Assembly: GCF_000003815.2 (NCBI RefSeq)
Contig: NC_049997.1
Span: 13,270,261-13,330,260, forward strand
Source: Branchiostoma floridae
Taxonomy: Eukaryota; Chordata; Leptocardii; Amphioxiformes; Branchiostomatidae
Direction: 5' to 3'
DNA length: 60,000 bases
Both the position numbers and the translations under genes were made by a program. A model generated the notes under the pieces. That model searched no databases. It had not been told where the DNA came from and saw only the letters and a list, made by a program, of their open reading frames with translations. Of the stretch, positions 49,101-55,600 are shown piece by piece (position 1 is the first letter of the stretch; every line of letters starts with the position of its first letter).

Positions 49101-52100
49101 TTCTTGTGTCCTATCTGAGGAAGCATACGCTTAAGCTTGTTTTGTTTCCAACAGAACATGTTTGGTGCCTCATGTATCGGTGCTATGCATGTCACTAAGT
49201 GTGTTAAGTGTTTTGGTGCTTTCGGGTGCTTTAAATACATGGTAAACATATAATACACACAGTTTAAGCTTGCTTTGAGTCTTACACATACGGTGCCATG
49301 TGGTGCTAAGGAAAGTATGATAGGTACACCCATTTTGGGTCCAATATACGTGACCGTATAGAACTCGGTGCCAGTTTGGTGCTAAGGGTATACTTATAAC
49401 ACTGCATGGAATTCGATCTTTAAGAACACCTTGAAGCATGCGTAAATGTTCTATTTCTTCACAGGAGTAAAGAGTCATTTACGTGCGCTTTACGATACGC
49501 TTAAAGATCGGATTTCTTTTGCAGTATAACTGTGGTGCTTTCATGGTGCTTACTGATAAATGTCTGTGTTTTCTATAGTGCCTTCTTTTGGTGCTATCGC
49601 GGCGCTTGATGTCGATTCGTGGTGCCTTTTGGTGCTGGGTATCACCCTTTTTTTTTTTGCGGCGGGGCCGAATTCGTATTGCGTACACGACCGCTTCATC
49701 ATATCAAGTCTGGTTCACAAGTGCGTATGTATTCAAGTCCGTATGAGGTCCGTACGGAGTTCTTAGTCTCTAGTCCGAGGAGTATGGTTTGTGACCAGCT
49801 AACTATTGTGGAATGTTATTTGGCTACATTTGTCCAATGTCTACTTTATTTCCAACGACCTGTGGATCCTGGTAGAGGTTAAGACTTCCATACGGACTTG
49901 AATACATACGCACGCGTAAAACCCACCTCAAGCCCTTCTAGTGACATTTGAAGATTCCGTTAATCTTAGTGCCTTTGATGACATTTGAAGATTCCGTTAA
50001 TCTTAGTGCCTTTGATGTATTTGTTGCGATGGAAGATTTGATACTAACACATAATAAGTACTTACGATATAAGATTTGATACTAACACATAATGAGTACT
50101 AACTAATGACCTCTCCCCTCGACTCCACAAGGCGGTAGAGGCGGTGCCGGTGGTGCCGGCGGTGCTGGAGGTGAGGTCACTGGTTCTAATCCCGTCAGTC
50201 TAGTGTCATGGGTTCGAGTCCTAACCATCGTTACTCTTAGCTATATAGTCATTCACCATTCATTCATTCATTCACTCACCTGCACGTCTCACCATCTACT
50301 AATACAAACATCCTCAATATATCATAATTATCTAATTCAAAACCATCAACCTCACTCACTCACTCACTCACGGACCGTAACCTCAGTGGTCGTAGGGGCT
50401 CCCGACATCCAGTAGCTGTGATCCGTACCAACCTAACCCATTAAATTCATCCAAATAACATCACATCTCACCAGCTATAAATAAGAATATTCACAAATCA
50501 ATAATTCTCTTCCCAAACCACTAAATAATCTGATTACTCCAAAGGTATCTCACAATCTTAACTAACGCGCGGTAAAAGTCACTGTGACTCATCCAAATAA
50601 CACCATCAAGACCATCAAACTAACCCATAACTACTCCAACTAAAGGTCTATAACCGAACAAATATTTAACAATATAACACAAAGACAAGAGTAATAAAAT
50701 GCCCTGCCCCTCTCTAGCCTCGTTCTCGTCCAGCACAGTCGTGGAACAATCGAGCGTGGTACAGGAAGTTTCCGGTATGTACATATGTATAGGAGTTGAA
50801 CTTGAATGATTTTTTCATAACCTTAACCATTCATACTACAAGATAGTACATCAAGTAATGATAAGGTTTGGTCAGCGAAGAGTAGGCAAGTGCCTGATTG
50901 AGTACAGTGCACATGTAACCTTGGTGAACGATGAGTATGTCGGTAACTTGCAGCTTGTTAAAGTTACAATGATTTCTAAATACTCTACCACGGTATCTAA
51001 TACTACATTTGGGTCATTTTACGTCTTACCACCAACTCATACTTCTTTTAATACTTCGTCCAGAAGTAAGCACTTCTTAAGAACGAATCTCGGGTAAAAC
51101 CAAAAGACATGCGGGACAATCTTTCATTCTAGTTCAACGATTTCAAAATTGAAAGGTCATCCTCTGGTGCTAACATATTCATGGATTGTAAGGGAATGAC
51201 CAGTCTTGGAAGTATTCGTGGAATCAAATTTGTAAACCTTCATATTAAAACAACCTAACCCATCGATAAACTAATGCATAACGACTCCTGATCTTTAATA
51301 CATTAATATCATAATGGAACATCGTCACTGTCACAACTGACGATCCAAACATTGGACAGATTCTGTATAACTGGTGAACAAAGTCTTAAAGAACCACTAA
51401 CCAATGAGTTGACACTAAACAATAATTTGCATTTTCACTATTCACGCATACTGTATGATTTTAGCTTTATGTTCAAATGTTAAACGTACCATTCCGTAGA
51501 AGCAACGACGGTGATCAAAGAAACTATCGTGGAAGAAAGTACCGGTAGGTACAACACGTACACTAGCTCGAACTATACATGCAAATAAACAAATGACTAA
51601 ACAAATATCTCGTTTAACTGGAAGATGAAATGCATGATGGACAAGACGAAGTGAATTCTACATGCCAGTGGACATGATAGTAACTAATATTGTACATAAA
51701 CAGAACAAAATATACTAACTTTAACATTTCTCAAACTTTGAAAACTTTAACATCCAATGTAACGTCAACATTGACAAATTATATAAAGTTTATAACCCAA
51801 TTGTACAAGCAAATTGATATACATGACTTTGTTGTGTGTTCAAAGATAACAGTAAATAGCCACCAATAAAACAGTAGGTAGACCCAACATTAAGTGGCCT
51901 GAAATGCTCTTTGCCCTGAATTTGATCCACAAACCAAAACTTCCCAAAGATACAAATCAAAATGACCAATAAGCTGTCTCCAACATTAATTTATGAATAT
52001 CAAACCTACACAATAATGATCTACACTATACGTCTTAACATCCTTGTTATACTAGACAATGTATACATTTTGTTTACGACATTAAGAACTTCTACAGCAA

Positions 52101-52620
52101 CGCTATATTGAGGTAGTTTATTCAATACATGGTTTATTATCTTAAATTTGCTTAGTACCGTAGATGTCTTCATTTGATAGTCTGTGTGTTTCACATCTAA
52201 ACTGCGATAGCTTACCCTGTCTTTAGTTAGGCCTGCTCTGTGAAGTTTTCTTCCCACCCCATTGCTTTATTTCGTTCTTCTTTTTCTGGTGCGTAAGAAC
52301 ACATAGGTTGCAGATAGTGGTGATGTGGTCTTGCTATGCGGCCTGTTTCCCTTCCCATCTTTTAATAGATCGTCTCCGTGTATCACACAAGGGTGGCCTG
52401 AAATCTTGAGCCTTTTCTAACCAAATGTTACTACAGCTGAAGGCGAGAAGCTACACTTTGAATTTCATAGCGAGGAACTGGATTTGTCTGTCTATGGTCC
52501 TCCGGTTAGCCCTATTCCGCCAGATAGTCCTGCGGGGCTGGTTTTAAGTTCCTCTGGTACGTGAGCATACTAAGGATTTTAAGGGTTTGTGTCTTAATCT
52601 ATCTTGGCGTAGCTTTCGCA

Positions 52621-52664
<44 letters not shown>

Positions 52665-55600
52665 TTCTCTCTAACTCCCATCTCACCCCTTAGCTTTCCA
52701 ATACTTCTTGCAACAAGTTACTTTTTTTACATAAAACATAACTGCAGCTTTGACCTTTGAGTGTCTTTACACCCAGACCTACTCCGACGATGTTTCCTGC
52801 TTATAGTTTTACAGTTACTGTAGTAGACAGAAATCTGTTAGCCATGCCAGGCTTTCTTAAATCCAATCCCAAACCCCAATAACCCTTGACCCTAATTCTC
52901 CTTGGCGTATGCACCCCTGTAGAATAGGACCGATAACCTCTATGCTTTGACTGCAAAAACATTGAAAATTGATATGATTTTATAACCATCATTATAACTG
53001 TATGCCCCGTGTGTACCCCTTGTAGTACTATTAGCGTTACCACAGCTTTATGTAGCTCTTAGAATAAGCCCTTTCCTCAGCAAATTCTGCTTAGTTTACT
53101 TTCTTATTTTCTCAATGTGTTAACCCATGTTTTGAATAGCATATGTTTTATCTGTGTTACTTATCAGTTGGAAGTTCCCGTGGGGCCAGTTATGGTGCCA
53201 GTGGAGCTATTTCAACTACAACTGCCGCCTCTAGTGGTGGTGAGAGTCCCATCTAACTATTTGTCATTGTTATTCCTTTGTTTTACTCTATTGTCTTTAT
53301 TTCTATGTTTTACTTGTTTCATAAGTTGATAGAGAATCATTATATCATATATGACCTGCTTTTAATCTCAGTGTAACCCCATTCATAAACTATATTTGCA
53401 TAACTTTTCTCCTCATGAGAACACTTTGATGCTTATGAGAGTGAATTCTTAGTGTTGCCAATACGTTGCATAGTAGATTGGTTCATTTTCTATTTTGATT
53501 TCATTTTTTTCACAAACTAACAGTAGTTGAGAGTTCCCGTGGTGCCAGCTATGGTGCCAGTGGATCAGTTTCAACTACATCTTCCGTCACTAGCGGTGAG
53601 ATTTTGCCCTAAAATAATAAAATGTTTTCATTTTACTTTTATTTCTAGTATATTTTGACCGACTTGAGTAGTTCAAACACTTGCAGTGCATTCAATAACT
53701 CAACGAAAACTAATTGACTCACTGCAGAACATTTTGTGCCTCAAATCAATTAGAGATTGACAACCAAATAATTTGAATATTTACGTACAGATAACTACAA
53801 AATTATTCTTTCACAAACACCATACACACTCCTTATAAATTTGCTGTTATTGTCACAAATGAACACTTTTAAAATTCATTCCGTTGCTAGTTTTTGGTCA
53901 AGACCAATTGCGGTTTCATCTCATTTCCAAAACTATGACATGCCTTTGAGCCTTAACAAAAACCATATAAACAGACAATTGAAAAACATGGCACTCTTTG
54001 CACCAGTAGTTCAAAAAAGAACAAAACTACACTTTGACTTAACAAATACAGTGAGATGTTGCGTGGGTTGTAAATAGTTTTGTAGTAAAATGTAGATACT
54101 TAACGTTCCTTTTTGCTACTTTCTTTTGTTTGCCTTAATATGCCAACACTAGTATCAGTTATCTGATATAGTACCTGTAGTGACCTTTCATCAGTAGCCT
54201 ATTAACTGTGACCTTTATTTTTGTTTACCCTTCAAGCCTCTGGTGCCATTCAAGGTGCCAGTGGGGCCATTTCAACTTCCACCTCCACCACTAGTGGTAA
54301 GAACGCGCCTAAACTTTCTGTTCCTCTTTTTTATGTTTTCTCTCAACGTTTTGCGCATTTGCTAATGTTTTTTGTATTATGTCACTGGGTTGTATTCGTT
54401 GGTAGGTCCCATGGAGTCCCATTGTCTCTTTTCTAATGTAGCTGAAACAAGTATTAGAGCCTTGGGCGTTACAAACTCTCTGGTATGCCACACTTGTTCG
54501 ACAGTTTTGTGTCTTCTCATTAGAGATGGCAGAAAGGAATTGACATTTTCGAACATGTATACTGCTTATACAGTATGTATAAAGCTTATATTTTCAAGCT
54601 TACAGATACAAATCTCGCTAAGTCAAGTTGAGAATTAACAGTCATAGTCATCAAATAGTGACTTTTGGTGAATTTTATTTATCCACTTCTAGCGCTTCTG
54701 CACTCCCCACCCCAGACCTGCTTTCATTGAATGCTTTTTCATGTTTATGTGAACAAATGTCCATCATAATGAAATGCATAAAGATATTTGTAGTTTCAAC
54801 AATGGCAATGCCCCGAACCCCTGTCACAGCACGCGTATATCATACACAGCACTTTATCATGTACTATACAGCATAAGCAACACCCCTCCACGTTAACTCA
54901 AATAAACTCGGTGCCACGCTTCAAAGCAATTCCCCCTCCCCATGTTCCAGCAAGCGTGTATCATACACAGCACTTTGTCATGTAACACACAGCAAACGCA
55001 ACACCCTCAACGCAAAAGAAATCCAGTGTTAAGCAATGCCCCCCTCCCCCATGTCACAGCAGGCGTATATGTTATGCACAGCACTACACCTTTATCATGT
55101 AACAACATATAACCACCTACCCCTTCCCTGTGAACATTGTAGGTGCCTTTGGTGCCGGTGGTGCCTCGGGTGCCGCGTCGAGTTCCATGTCTGGTAAGAA
55201 TATTGCGCCTATGTTGTGTAACGTTTGTTTGTTTATTTATTCGCACACACGTATTACATTAAAACACAAAACGAAAACAATGGATAAAACAGGTGCAGGA
55301 GGAGGGAAAAAGCTTGAAAAACGTTACATACTTCACCATGTATGAAGTTACATACTTCACCATGCAGGGGTTACTATTGATAGACATGTGATGTTTTAGG
55401 CCTCCAGTCCATTGGATGGAGATGTAAGAATCTCTTGAAAAACAGTTCGTGTAGCAGTGACGATAAGTTTTAAGTCCCTGTCACACGAAACCGACAATGG
55501 CCTCCCGACCTTCTCCAGACCATGGCTAGGGATCGGTCGGGAGAAAAGTCGTGCATATGGAAATGTCTTGAATCTGTGACAACTGCTTAAAGATGTGATC

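Larger units (their letters stand above)
48644..50131 (+). other. Gene 3 intron 19 with scattered GGTGC motifs
   Basis: Between about 49150 and 49640 GGTGCT or GGTGCC occurs more than a dozen times, in pairs such as CGGTGCCATGTGGTGCTAAGG and CGGTGCCAGTTTGGTGCTAAGG. Gly-Ala tail exons of this gene are built from the same GGTGCC codon pair. The frames here are broken. Confidence 0.6.
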
